From assembly GCA_904501975.1 (NCBI GenBank), contig CAJGCZ010000020.1:1-38741 (forward strand): a stretch of DNA of 38,741 nucleotides, given 5' to 3'. The position numbers were made by a program, and so were the translations under genes. Positions 1-8,355 of the stretch are shown one piece after another. This DNA is from an uncultured Akkermansia sp. Its GTDB lineage: Bacteria > Verrucomicrobiota > Verrucomicrobiia > Verrucomicrobiales > Akkermansiaceae. Under the pieces are notes generated by a model. The model did not search any database. It was not told where the DNA came from and saw only the letters and a list, made by a program, of their open reading frames with translations. The first letter of the stretch is position 1, and every line of letters begins with the position of its first letter.

Positions 1-162
1 ACCCTCGACGCATCTTTAAAGGAAAATCTGCTCGCCTCATGGCACGTACAGAAAAGCTCCATTTTATCAAATTTGCAGCCTAAATAGAAGAAAAATCACT
101 TACTGTCGCATTTGGTCTTGCAATTCAGCTCTTTGCCTCTCCTTTTCCTGCTCCCCCGTACC

Positions 163-277
163 ACGCACCGCAGGTGCGTTCTTCACCACAGCGTCAGCTG
201 TTCTTCACCATCTGCCGCAGGCAGATTCTTCACCATGCGCAACGCGCATTCTTCGCCACGGCGCAAGCCGTTCTTCC
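163..277 (+). repeat. Hairpin array A1 (5 hairpins, TTCTTCACCA linker)
   Basis: Five small hairpins are separated by a constant 10-nt linker TTCTTCACCA (last copy TTCTTCGCCA). In order: CGCACC(GCA)GGTGCG, CAGC(GTCA)GCTG, TCTGCC(GCA)GGCAGA, TGCGC(AAC)GCGCA, CGGC(GCAA)GCCG. The array opens with GTACCA and closes with TTCTTCC. It lies outside any credible gene. The reading frames that cross it are repeat-encoded and reappear in the second copy at 620-734. Function unknown. Confidence 0.9.
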
Positions 278-311
278 TTACCAATACCGCGAGCGTAGCG
301 AGCCGAATTCT

Positions 312-580
312 GAGCCCCAGGGGGGCGGCAGCTCAGTAGGCCGGCGCGTAAGCGCCGGTTCTAGCGAAATAATGAATAGGAGCCCCGGTTGAGGGGCGGC
401 AGAGAGAGTGTGAACGATATTCACTTTTGATAAGGAATAAGAGTATACATAAAGCTTTGTTTTTCAATAAACCCCATGTCTCAAGCCACGACTTTCTGCC
501 GCCCCCCCGGGGCTCCAATCTTTCTCCATCGGGTACCCGGCGCTCACGCACCGGGCTACTACGCTACCGCCCCGGGGCTC
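312..580. repeat. REPIN-like palindromic element E1
   Basis: Imperfect long palindrome. The outer arms are GAGCCCC (312) and GGGGCTC (574-580). Each arm holds GTAG followed by a GC hairpin: on the left GTAG at 336-339, then CCGGCGC(GTAA)GCGCCGG; on the right, read on the minus strand, GTAG (559-556), then CCCGGTGC(GTGA)GCGCCGGG. A second inner inverted pair (about 379-403 with 494-515) brackets a roughly 90-bp AT-rich centre. Two REP-like units, each GTAG plus hairpin, facing each other is the REPIN layout. The name is by architecture only. Confidence 0.75.
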
Positions 581-619
581 TGGATTCCGCTCGCCTGTGG
601 CGAGCCTAACCTCCATACC

Positions 620-734
620 ACGCACCGCAGGTGCGTTCTTCACCACAGCGCCAGCTGTTCTTCACCATCTGCCGCAGGCAGATTCTTCACCATGCCCAAC
701 GGGCATTCTTCACCACGGCGCAAGCCGTTCTTCC
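620..734 (+). repeat. Hairpin array A2 (5 hairpins)
   Basis: Same order as the array at 163-277, with two informative changes. The second hairpin loop is GCCA instead of GTCA. The fourth hairpin is TGCCC(AAC)GGGCA instead of TGCGC(AAC)GCGCA, so one base pair has flipped on both sides of the stem. Linkers are all TTCTTCACCA. The array ends in TTCTTCC and is followed by the same 40-nt tail (GCGAGCGTAGCGAGC...) that follows the first array. Confidence 0.9.
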
Positions 735-768
735 TTACCAATACCGCGAGCGTAGCGAGCCGAATTCT

Positions 769-1098
769 GAGCCCCGGCTTGAGGGGCGCCATAAAATAGC
801 CCGGTGGTGGAGCCGCGTCAGCGGCGACCTGTCACGGCGTAGGCGTAGACGAAGACGGAAACCCCGGGTTAGTCGTCCATCCATTGGAACCCCGGAGGGG
901 TGGTATAAAGGATTGCATCATATTGTAGTTCGTTTATTATCTATGGCATTGCAAGAAAAAAAAATGTGTCAATGTTGAAGCCACGCATTATGCCACCCCT
1001 GAACGGGGTTCCAATATATTTTACATCTTTCCCGGGGTTTCGCCGCTACGCGCAGCTCCACCACCGGGCTACCATATATCGCCCCTCAACCGGGGCTC
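769..1098 (+). repeat. REPIN-like palindromic element E2
   Basis: Outer arms are GAGCCCC (769) and GGGGCTC (to 1098). The left arm has ATAG (796-799), then CCCGG, with an inner hairpin GCCGC(GTCA)GCGGC at 812-825. The right arm has GTAG on the minus strand (1072-1069). Inner arms around 885-905 and 985-1007 carry GGAACCCC / GGGGTTCC. The AT-rich centre is about 85 bp. A near-identical inverted copy is at 32243-32532. This copy carries about 30 extra bases (about 828-857, containing GGCGTAGACGAAGA) that the other lacks. Confidence 0.8.
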
Positions 1099-1138
1099 TG
1101 AATTCCGCTCGCCTGCAGCGAGCCTAATCCCCGTACCA

Positions 1139-1187
1139 CGCACCGCAGGCGCATTCTTCACCACGGCGCAAGCCGTTCCTTCCCACC
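1139..1187 (+). repeat. Short hairpin array A3 (2 hairpins)
   Basis: GTACCA, then a decayed first hairpin CGCACC(GCA)GGCGCA (two mispairs), linker TTCTTCACCA, then CGGC(GCAA)GCCG and a TTCCTTCC end. A reduced version of the arrays at 163 and 620. Confidence 0.8.
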
Positions 1188-1189
1188 CC

Positions 1190-1296
1190 ACCCTGCGAGC
1201 CGCAGGCGAGCGAAACTCCCACTTCCAACATTCAACATCCAAAATCCAACATTCAATACGATAGTCTCGCTTCGCTCGCAGGCAAATCTACTTGAA
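1190..1296. other. Non-coding spacer with short AT-rich repeats
   Basis: Contains GCGAGCC/GGCGAGC fragments and a run of ATTCAACATCC-like near-repeats (about 1222-1258). A reverse-complement relative of that run follows the protease gene near 32092-32120. No gene seen. Confidence 0.5.
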
Positions 1297-1405
1297 TCAG
1301 CCTCCGGCTGATGGTGAAGAACAGCTTGCGCTGTAGTGAAGAACGGCTATCGCCGTGGTGAAGAATGCGCCTGCGGCGCATCGTGAAGAACGCACCTGCG
1401 GTGCG
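1297..1405 (-). repeat. Hairpin array A4 (5 hairpins, reverse orientation)
   Basis: Read on +, the linker appears as TGGTGAAGAA (variants TAGTGAAGAA, TCGTGAAGAA). Hairpins on +: TCAGCC(TCC)GGCTGA, CAGC(TTGC)GCTG, CGGC(TATC)GCCG, TGCGCC(TGC)GGCGCA, CGCACC(TGC)GGTGCG. The set and order differ from the arrays at 163 and 620, so units are reshuffled. It sits about 170 bp past the stop codon of the giant minus-strand gene, directly beyond its terminator. Confidence 0.88.
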
Positions 1406-1418
1406 AGGTACGGGGAGG

Positions 1419-1450
1419 CAAAAGAGGCCTGCCCCGAAGGACAGACCTCT
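1419..1450 (-). terminator. Rho-independent terminator of the giant PEP-CTERM gene
   Basis: On the minus strand a GC-rich stem starting AGAGGTCTGTCC has a TTCG tetraloop and closes with GGGCAGGCCTCT followed by TTTTG. It lies about 130 nt after the stop codon. A second hairpin, GGGTTGC/GCAACCC, precedes it at about 1497-1514. Confidence 0.75.
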
Positions 1451-1576
1451 GAGAATAGAATAACAATGAAATTATGTTTACCCATAACCAACACCGGGGT
1501 TGCCGGGGCAACCCAAGTGCCGGTCTGAGAATGGTCAGCATCTATGGATTGGGTGGACCATAGCGCTGTGTTTGCC

Positions 1577-4500
1577 TTACTTGCGGCGGCGGCGAGCTGC
1601 AAGAGCAGCCAGAGCCAGCAAGCTCAGCGTAGCCGTGGTCGGCTCAGGAATGATAGCTGTACCGGAGATAACAACACCAGCGTCGGTGTCCGTTACCTTC
1701 AGGTCCTTCAGCTCACCATCGGCAAGACGCAATACGGCGTCACCCACAGTGATGGAGAAGTCGGCCAGGTTTTCCTCAGCATTAAGCACATAGGCCAACT
1801 GCTCCTCGAAGAGGTCAGAGCCTGTAGCCAAAGTGAAGGAGAACTCAAAGCCCTCATCACCGGCAGCAATCAACTGCTCGGCTGCGGAACCGGTAAGATC
1901 GATACCGTAGCTGTCGACCATATCATTGATGGATACGGTCAAATTGCGGAAGTTCGTCAGCTCTGCACCATTGTAGTCAATGGTGGAGGTGGCGTTTTCC
2001 CAATCAGATACAGCGAACAGCAAGGAAGCATGCTCCAGAACAAGGCTATCAAGCTCCAGAGTACCGGCGTTGAACAACTCACCACCGGCAAGTGCTACCT
2101 CGCTCAGAGACAAGCTACCAAGGTTTTCCAACGTAGCACCATCGTATACGGTGACATCACCGGCCTTGAAGGTACCCTGGTTGTCAATCGTGGTATCGGC
2201 ATAAATCTCCATATCGCCGAAGCTCATGGAAGACTTGGAATCAACAGACAGATAAGCGTGCTTGTTGGTGTAACCCAAAGCCTTATCCTGTACGCTGCCG
2301 ATGTAGGTCTTATCGCTACCGAACTCAACAGCACCGCCGTTGGTGGCCTTGATGGTGGTCGTCACGTTGTTAACAGCAGCCTTCTTAGCACCGAACTCAT
2401 CGGTACCGGAGTCGAGCAAGTATGCAACAGTCTCGGTGGTACCCTCGCCGGAGCTTACACGACCCACCGTATCCTTATCGGCCAGTACAGTCTTGGTTTC
2501 AGCAACTCCATCCTTGTAACCGGTAATCACTTCCTTCTCTACCCACTCACCGGAGTAGCCGAGCTTGTAGGAGGACTTAGTGGTTACAGTCTCACCCTTA
2601 TGGGTCAGCTTGGAGCCTGCACCATCTACAGCGATTTCTACATTCGTGTTGGAGTTGTAGTTCGTGATGAACTGCGTAGCAGCACTGGTCATGGTAGAAC
2701 CACCGCTGATGTCTACCTTCATATTATGGCCATCCCAGCCCAGGATTGTGCGGTAGTTGTATTCGGAGCCCTTCGGGGCCACGTTGCAAACATCCATGGT
2801 GGAGCCGTTCTTGAGCACAAGCTCACCGCCGCCCAACCAAGCATTGTTGTAACCGCCAACGAACTGGGAGTTATCCAGAACGAGCTTACCGGTGTACTCG
2901 GCATTGTAGCCCATGTGCAGCGTGCTGCCCTCAGAGATATCAACCTTAGAGTTAATCACCTCCATGGTACCATTGCCATTGTAACCAATACCCAGCTGAG
3001 AGTTGCTACCCTTCATGACGAGGTTAGCATCCTTCACAACCATGTGGCCGTCTACAACAAGAGCCTCGTCGTTAGACTTGCCCGTTCCGGTCAGGATGAA
3101 CTGAGAACCGCTGTCCTTACCGTTACCATCAACATTAAACGTTGCACCGGAGTGTACGTTAATCTTGGAGGCTGTGTAGGTACCAGCGTTCTTAACGTCA
3201 GCGTTGGCATATACTTCCATCTGCTTGAAGGACATGCTGGAGTCCTTACCTACCGTGAAGGTGGCAAAGTTGCTCTTGTTAGCCTCGATGTAATCGGCGT
3301 TCACACCAACATTGCCAACGTAGGTCAGAGCGCTATCGAACTGAACACGACCACCCTCTGTGGCAGAGATGTTCACCTTAGCGTTGCTAACAGCATAACC
3401 CAGAACACCGTTCTTGTCCGTACCATTGCTGAGGAGGTAGGTAATGGTATCACCATGGCCGGCAACATACTTGCCGTCACCGGTGGAGCCTTTATCAAGC
3501 CACTGACCATCTGCGTTCTGTACCCACTCACCGGTAGTACCAACAACATAGTGGCCGTTGTTCACGTTCTGGCCGGTCTGGTGGAAGAGGGAATTCTCAC
3601 CGCTTACCTTGATATTCGTGGTGGTATTGCTGTGGAAGTTGGTGACAAACTGCGTTGCAGAGGAGGTGAATGTACCACCGTCCTTCACGTTGAGATTCTG
3701 CTCCTGCACTGGTACGGGATTTTGGGGACCATCATGGTTCGTGATACCCATGAGCACACGATAGTTATAATCACCCTCGGTCTTGCAAACGCCCATTGAG
3801 GACCCCGGACCGGTCACATTGATGGTGCTATCACCATATACCCACAGGTTATTGTCGGCACCCGTAAGAGAAGAGCCACCCTGTACATTCAACACGCCGT
3901 CATCGTTGCGACCAACGCACAACGTTCCGCCGTTGGAGAGATCTACAGTGGACTTGCCGTCAACCGTCATCACACCGCCATCAATCCAGAATGCACCGGC
4001 TTTGCTGTCGGTTAATGCCAAATTGGTGTTGGTCACGTTGAGCACACCGGAGATGACGCCGGACTTGCCGGAGCCGGCATTGTTAAGCTCTACGTTGCTT
4101 CTTACGTCATCAGAACCGAGGTTCATCACACCGCCCTTATCAACACCCAGAGAGTTGGCAATCAACTTGCCGCTACCTTCGTAGTTGAAGATGCCACCGT
4201 TGTTGACGTTGATGTTCGTGGCACTGAAGGTACCATCGTTCTTTACGTCAGCGTTGGCATATACCTCCATCTGCTTGAAGGACATGCTGGAGTCCTTACC
4301 TACCGTGAAGGTGGCATAATTGGACTTGTTAGCATTGATGTACTGTTCGTTTACAGCGACGTTGCCAACGTAGGTCAGAGCGCTATCGAACTGAACACGA
4401 CCACCCTCAGTGGCAGAAATGTTCACCTTAGCGTCGCTTACAGCGGCACCAAGAGCACCGATAGAGTCCGTACCCTGGCTGAGGAGGTAGGTGATGGTAT

Positions 4501-7500
4501 CACCCTTGCCGTCGATATACTGGTTTACACCGGTGGAGCCTTTATCAAACCACTTACCATTTACTTCCACCCACTCACCTGTGGTGCCAACAGCTTTGTG
4601 CGTCTCCTTCACAGTCTGGCCGGTCTGCAGGAAGAGGGAATCCTTACCGCTTACCGTGATGTTCGTGGTAGTACCGCCATGGAAGTTGGTGACAAACTGC
4701 GTTGCAGAGGAGGTAAAGGTAGAACCGCCCTGCACGTTGAGGTTCTGCGTGGGGGTAGTATCATCGATACCATCATGGTTCGTGATGCCCATGAGCACAC
4801 GGTAGTTGAACTGATCCGTGTCGTTGCAAACGCCCATTTTGGAGCCGTCTTTTACGGTGATGGTGCTATTATCATATACCCACAGGTTGTTAGAGCCACC
4901 GGTAAGGGTGGACCCGCCCTGTACAATCAACTCGCCGGCATTTTCGCTACCCACGCGCAGTGTTGTACCGGCAGAGAGGTCTACATTGGACTTGCCGTCT
5001 ACCAACATCGTGCCACCGTCAATCCAGAACTGGCTGGAAGAGCTGCCGGTTACAACCAAATCGGTATTGGTAATTTCCATCTTGCCGGAGACGAGGCCGG
5101 ACTGGGAACCGGTAGCATTCAGTTCCATCTCAGTTCTGCCTTTATCGGAACCAATAGTAATCAAGCCTTTATCAGATACACCAATAGAGTTAGCCTTGAT
5201 GGTACCATCTGCAGCAAAGTTACCACCGTTCACAACGATATCCGTTGCGGTGAAGTTGGATCTCTCGGAAGTAATGGTCTCACCCTTGCTCAATTCAACC
5301 TTACCGGTGGTGAAGGAGCTGTCAGAGATTGCAATCTTGTTCAGACCCTCTACGGAGTCCATCGTTACGTTAGAGCCCTTGATGACAGAGAACGTGCCTT
5401 CAGTCTTAACCGTGGAACCGGTCATGGTTGTACCGCGAAGCTCTACGCCCTCCTTGGAGCTGAGAACGGAATCCTTCACGACTGAACCGCCATTAAGAAC
5501 AAGAGCACCCTGCGTTACCTCCAACTGAGACTTGTTGGAATCAACGACGGCACCATCCTTACCAATGCTGTTGACGCTTACCTCGGATTCGTTCAATACC
5601 AGTTTGCCACCGGCATTGATGTTGCCACCCTCCATCTTGGAGGACTCAAGCTTCACATCCTTGGCTGCGGTCAAATCAGTATCCTTAATCCAGTTGTTGG
5701 CGCCGATAGAGATATCACCCTTCGTTGCAACAAGCTTGGCATTGTCGAAATCTGCACTATTCTCAACACCATCATTGGGACCAGTCGGACGGAAAGCACC
5801 GCCGAAACCTTTACCCGTGGTAATGGAGTCAGCTGTAAGGGAAGAGGTGCAACCTTCCACCTTACCCACTAAAGGATACTCTTTTGTTTCAATACCCCAA
5901 ATCGTGCTACCATCGGCAAGTACAACAGCACCATTCACCGTCAGGTGGCTGCCTACTGCTTTGCCGTTGGCAGCAGTGGAGGTCATATCCAGCTTCACGG
6001 CATTACCGCCATTGATGCTGTCTACAGTGGCAGTAGAGCCGGACAGTTCAAGCTTCTCACCGGCAACGATGTTGCCACCGTTCATGGTGCTGCTGCTCAA
6101 CTTGACAGAACCGTTCTTGGCAATCAAATCAGAGTTTTCTACCTTAACACCATTGCTCAATACAACATCACCGGTCTGAGCAGTAGCAGTAGAACCATGA
6201 GTCAAGCTGGCGCCATCCTTCAGGACAACGGAATCCTTAGCTACGAGATTGCTAGTAATAACAGTATTTCCACCACCAATCGTGATATCACCTTCGGTAG
6301 CTGTGAGATCTGCACAGGAAATATCCTGTACGCTACCTGATAAATTCTTTTCGGCAGTAATAGACTTAGCCGTCACGCTGGCTGTGTATGGGTCACCCCA
6401 ATATTCCTCACCGACAAAACCGCTCCAACCATGAATAGAGCTATCTGCAGCAAGTTTGATATCCTGATTTACTTCAAGAGAAGGACCAGCCTCACCGAAA
6501 GAACCTTTCATTATCAGAGAGAGCTCCTCGCCGCCATGAATCTTGTCAACCTTAACTTGAGAAGTATGGACAGTCAACGTACCACCAACGGTAATTTCTC
6601 CACCATTCATGGTGCTGCCTACGATGGAAACGTTGCCATCAGCTGCAACAAGGTTAGCATCCTTTACGGTAGAACCATCCAATACTCCGATGTTGCCATC
6701 GGCTTTGATGGTGGAGTTCTCAATGGACGTGCCGTTGAAGTGAGCATTACCATGAATTACGATATCTTTGGTAGTGTTATCCTTGATTACGGAACCGGCA
6801 TTGGTGGTCAAAGTGCCATCCTTGCCCTTCAGCTCTACCCAGCAATCATCCGTGATATGCAACTCAACAGGACGGCCAATTGTGCCTGTAACTGTTGTGC
6901 TGGGACCGGAGATAACAACCTTCTCAAAGTCGGTGCTGAGGGTATGGCCGGCATCCTCGCCAAGCGTGGTAGAAGTACCACCGGTCAACTCTACAACATT
7001 GAAGTTTTTAATTTGATTCCAATTTACGTCGCCGTGGTTATCGAAGGTGATAACGCGGTCACCGGTCTGTACTTCATCACCGATAGTACCGGCACCATAG
7101 ATATCGCCAAGCACCTTAGCATCGCCACTCAAAACAACGTGCGTACCACCGTAAACTTTGTCACGCTCACCGGCACCATAAACATTACCGGTTACAGTGC
7201 CGCCATTGAGTTCAACCAAAGTACCTTCCTTGACAACAGAAGAAAGATGGTTGTAAACACCACCACCATAGATTGTACCTACGGTGCCGTTCTCCAACTT
7301 GATATGAGTTGAATCTACGTATCCAATAAAATTATATCCACCATGCGCGTTGGAATAGGAGCCACCGCAAATTGTATCAACAGACGCATTATCACCATTT
7401 ACAGTAATCGTAACTTTATTATCAACAGCGCCGCCCATCATACCGCCTGCAATAAACCCTACGGAACCACCATGAACAGTGATATTTACCGCTTCATTCA

Positions 7501-8113
7501 AAGCAATCGGATTGGATTCCCAAAGCATGTACTGTTCCGCTTCCTCGCGGGTCATTCCTTCCGTATTAACTAGGCCATTTACGTGCGACTTCAAGCCGTC
7601 TACAGCAATCCATGAGCTACCATAAATATCTCCAACGGTTGCACCATCGTATACGTTAATATCAATGGTGGGATAATTACCTTCTGCGTCAAGCGTTGCT
7701 TTAGGCGCGAATCTTTTAGTATGAGGAGAAGCAGATTTGCTACCATATGCGCCATTGATACCGCTCTGATCAATATAACCGGCATAGATATAAGTTGCTT
7801 CACCGTAAACATTAACAGTCCTATCCCCTGTAATGTAACTTCCAATAGCACCGGACGCTGCTATACGTGCAACTTTACCGTCTTCACCGATATTTATCTC
7901 GGCTGATGATGCAGAACCATTGGAATACAGAGGAGCAAGATATCCATATCGGGAAGTCTTTGTAACCCCCGAAATAAGTTTATCTCCTGTGGCGTCAGTA
8001 TTTAAGGTAGTTGTCACCTTACCGTCAGCCCCCGTCTCACGGACAGGTTGGGCACCATAAGCAAAAGTGCTTAACACTGCAGCAAGCAGTGCAACTGGTA
8101 AATGTAATTTCAT
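1577..8113 (-). CDS. Giant PEP-CTERM surface protein with beta-solenoid-type repeats
   Basis: 2178 residues. An N-terminal signal peptide (about 1-20, MKLHLPVALLAAVL...) is followed by a long Gly/Asn/Thr/Ser-rich passenger of short beta-strand repeats, as in autotransporter-type adhesins. No outer-membrane barrel is visible. The last 24 residues are a PEP-CTERM sorting signal: IPEPTT, a hydrophobic helix, then RRRRK. In this system an exosortase processes the tail during export; no exosortase lies here. Residues about 250-930 hold looser repeats (STMNGGNI-type). Residues about 960-1300, 1300-1650 and 1650-1990 are three tandem copies of a ~340-residue unit, marked by FTSSATQFVTNFH, GTTGEWV, DTITYLL and SSMSFKQMEVYA. 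Copies one and two are nearly identical over long DNA stretches. The ATG at 8113 has no clear Shine-Dalgarno. An adhesin or structural role is inferred. Confidence 0.9.
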   Translation of the reverse strand: MKLHLPVALLAAVLSTFAYGAQPVRETGADGKVTTTLNTDATGDKLISGVTKTSRYGYLAPLYSNGSASSAEINIGEDGKVARIAASGAIGSYITGDRTVNVYGEATYIYAGYIDQSGINGAYGSKSASPHTKRFAPKATLDAEGNYPTIDINVYDGATVGDIYGSSWIAVDGLKSHVNGLVNTEGMTREEAEQYMLWESNPIALNEAVNITVHGGSVGFIAGGMMGGAVDNKVTITVNGDNASVDTICGGSYSNAHGGYNFIGYVDSTHIKLENGTVGTIYGGGVYNHLSSVVKEGTLVELNGGTVTGNVYGAGERDKVYGGTHVVLSGDAKVLGDIYGAGTIGDEVQTGDRVITFDNHGDVNWNQIKNFNVVELTGGTSTTLGEDAGHTLSTDFEKVVISGPSTTVTGTIGRPVELHITDDCWVELKGKDGTLTTNAGSVIKDNTTKDIVIHGNAHFNGTSIENSTIKADGNIGVLDGSTVKDANLVAADGNVSIVGSTMNGGEITVGGTLTVHTSQVKVDKIHGGEELSLIMKGSFGEAGPSLEVNQDIKLAADSSIHGWSGFVGEEYWGDPYTASVTAKSITAEKNLSGSVQDISCADLTATEGDITIGGGNTVITSNLVAKDSVVLKDGASLTHGSTATAQTGDVVLSNGVKVENSDLIAKNGSVKLSSSTMNGGNIVAGEKLELSGSTATVDSINGGNAVKLDMTSTAANGKAVGSHLTVNGAVVLADGSTIWGIETKEYPLVGKVEGCTSSLTADSITTGKGFGGAFRPTGPNDGVENSADFDNAKLVATKGDISIGANNWIKDTDLTAAKDVKLESSKMEGGNINAGGKLVLNESEVSVNSIGKDGAVVDSNKSQLEVTQGALVLNGGSVVKDSVLSSKEGVELRGTTMTGSTVKTEGTFSVIKGSNVTMDSVEGLNKIAISDSSFTTGKVELSKGETITSERSNFTATDIVVNGGNFAADGTIKANSIGVSDKGLITIGSDKGRTEMELNATGSQSGLVSGKMEITNTDLVVTGSSSSQFWIDGGTMLVDGKSNVDLSAGTTLRVGSENAGELIVQGGSTLTGGSNNLWVYDNSTITVKDGSKMGVCNDTDQFNYRVLMGITNHDGIDDTTPTQNLNVQGGSTFTSSATQFVTNFHGGTTTNITVSGKDSLFLQTGQTVKETHKAVGTTGEWVEVNGKWFDKGSTGVNQYIDGKGDTITYLLSQGTDSIGALGAAVSDAKVNISATEGGRVQFDSALTYVGNVAVNEQYINANKSNYATFTVGKDSSMSFKQMEVYANADVKNDGTFSATNINVNNGGIFNYEGSGKLIANSLGVDKGGVMNLGSDDVRSNVELNNAGSGKSGVISGVLNVTNTNLALTDSKAGAFWIDGGVMTVDGKSTVDLSNGGTLCVGRNDDGVLNVQGGSSLTGADNNLWVYGDSTINVTGPGSSMGVCKTEGDYNYRVLMGITNHDGPQNPVPVQEQNLNVKDGGTFTSSATQFVTNFHSNTTTNIKVSGENSLFHQTGQNVNNGHYVVGTTGEWVQNADGQWLDKGSTGDGKYVAGHGDTITYLLSNGTDKNGVLGYAVSNAKVNISATEGGRVQFDSALTYVGNVGVNADYIEANKSNFATFTVGKDSSMSFKQMEVYANADVKNAGTYTASKINVHSGATFNVDGNGKDSGSQFILTGTGKSNDEALVVDGHMVVKDANLVMKGSNSQLGIGYNGNGTMEVINSKVDISEGSTLHMGYNAEYTGKLVLDNSQFVGGYNNAWLGGGELVLKNGSTMDVCNVAPKGSEYNYRTILGWDGHNMKVDISGGSTMTSAATQFITNYNSNTNVEIAVDGAGSKLTHKGETVTTKSSYKLGYSGEWVEKEVITGYKDGVAETKTVLADKDTVGRVSSGEGTTETVAYLLDSGTDEFGAKKAAVNNVTTTIKATNGGAVEFGSDKTYIGSVQDKALGYTNKHAYLSVDSKSSMSFGDMEIYADTTIDNQGTFKAGDVTVYDGATLENLGSLSLSEVALAGGELFNAGTLELDSLVLEHASLLFAVSDWENATSTIDYNGAELTNFRNLTVSINDMVDSYGIDLTGSAAEQLIAAGDEGFEFSFTLATGSDLFEEQLAYVLNAEENLADFSITVGDAVLRLADGELKDLKVTDTDAGVVISGTAIIPEPTTATLSLLALAALAARRRRK
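2150..5230 (-). repeat. Three ~1.0-kb tandem repeats inside the giant gene
   Basis: Units of roughly 1.0-1.06 kb at about 5230-4215, 4215-3160 and 3160-2150. The first two share long identical DNA stretches. For example, the 50-nt block around 3215-3270 recurs around 4260-4330, and the block near 3330 recurs near 4370. The third unit is more diverged. This suggests a recent duplication or gene conversion and a potential for copy-number change. Boundaries are approximate. Confidence 0.8.
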
Positions 8114-8185
8114 TTGTATATTATTGTTAAATTGTCTTTATTTCCGTCCACAGCTCACCTAAAGCAGGGACGACCTGAGGGCAGT

Positions 8186-8353
8186 TTATCTCTTTTTTAG
8201 GGAGATGACAAAGTTCGCTTTAACAGTGAATAAGTTATGCAAATTTGCATGTCAATTTTTCATTCAATTCCCACTATAAGAGAGTGAATTAAAGTGCTGA
8301 TAATCAACATTTTTTGAAACTTTTAGCTTGCCATCTCTCTAAAAAAGAGATAA
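8186..8353. repeat. Inverted repeat flanking the giant-gene promoter
   Basis: A 23-bp arm at 8186-8208 (TTATCTCTTTTTTAG...) is repeated in inverted form at 8331-8353, with 21 of 23 positions matching by eye. Each arm is itself a small ATCTC/GAGAT hairpin. The promoter and the 14-bp palindrome lie between the arms; the proximal arm would be in the 5' leader. Confidence 0.65.
8227..8255 (-). promoter_or_regulatory. Promoter with a 14-bp palindrome in its spacer
   Basis: On the minus strand TTGACA (8255-8250), 17 nt, TATTCA (8232-8227), giving a leader of about 105 nt to the ATG at 8113. The spacer is occupied by a perfect palindrome ATGCAAATTTGCAT (8237-8250), a plausible operator for a repressor or spacer-binding activator of the giant PEP-CTERM gene. 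Confidence 0.55.
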
Positions 8354-8355
8354 CA

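Noticed and set aside
1..87. C-terminal end of a gene entering the window
   Set aside because: Two + frames are open from the left edge (to stops at 81-83 and 85-87), and a minus frame starting near 50-60 is open too. With under 90 bases I cannot choose between them, so no partial gene is called.
112..978. Overlapping small open frames across the first kilobase
   Set aside because: They translate the hairpin arrays and palindromes, and the same peptide appears twice because the DNA repeats. No start signals or domains.
163..1405. CRISPR array
   Set aside because: The constant part is only 10 nt and the variable parts are short palindromes of 12-15 nt, some reused between loci. No cas genes are present.
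1544..3799. 751-codon open frame on + opposite the giant gene
   Set aside because: It lies antisense to an obviously real signal-peptide/PEP-CTERM protein. Its translation is low-quality, repeat-mirrored and lacks domains. The length comes from the codon bias and repeats of the opposite strand.
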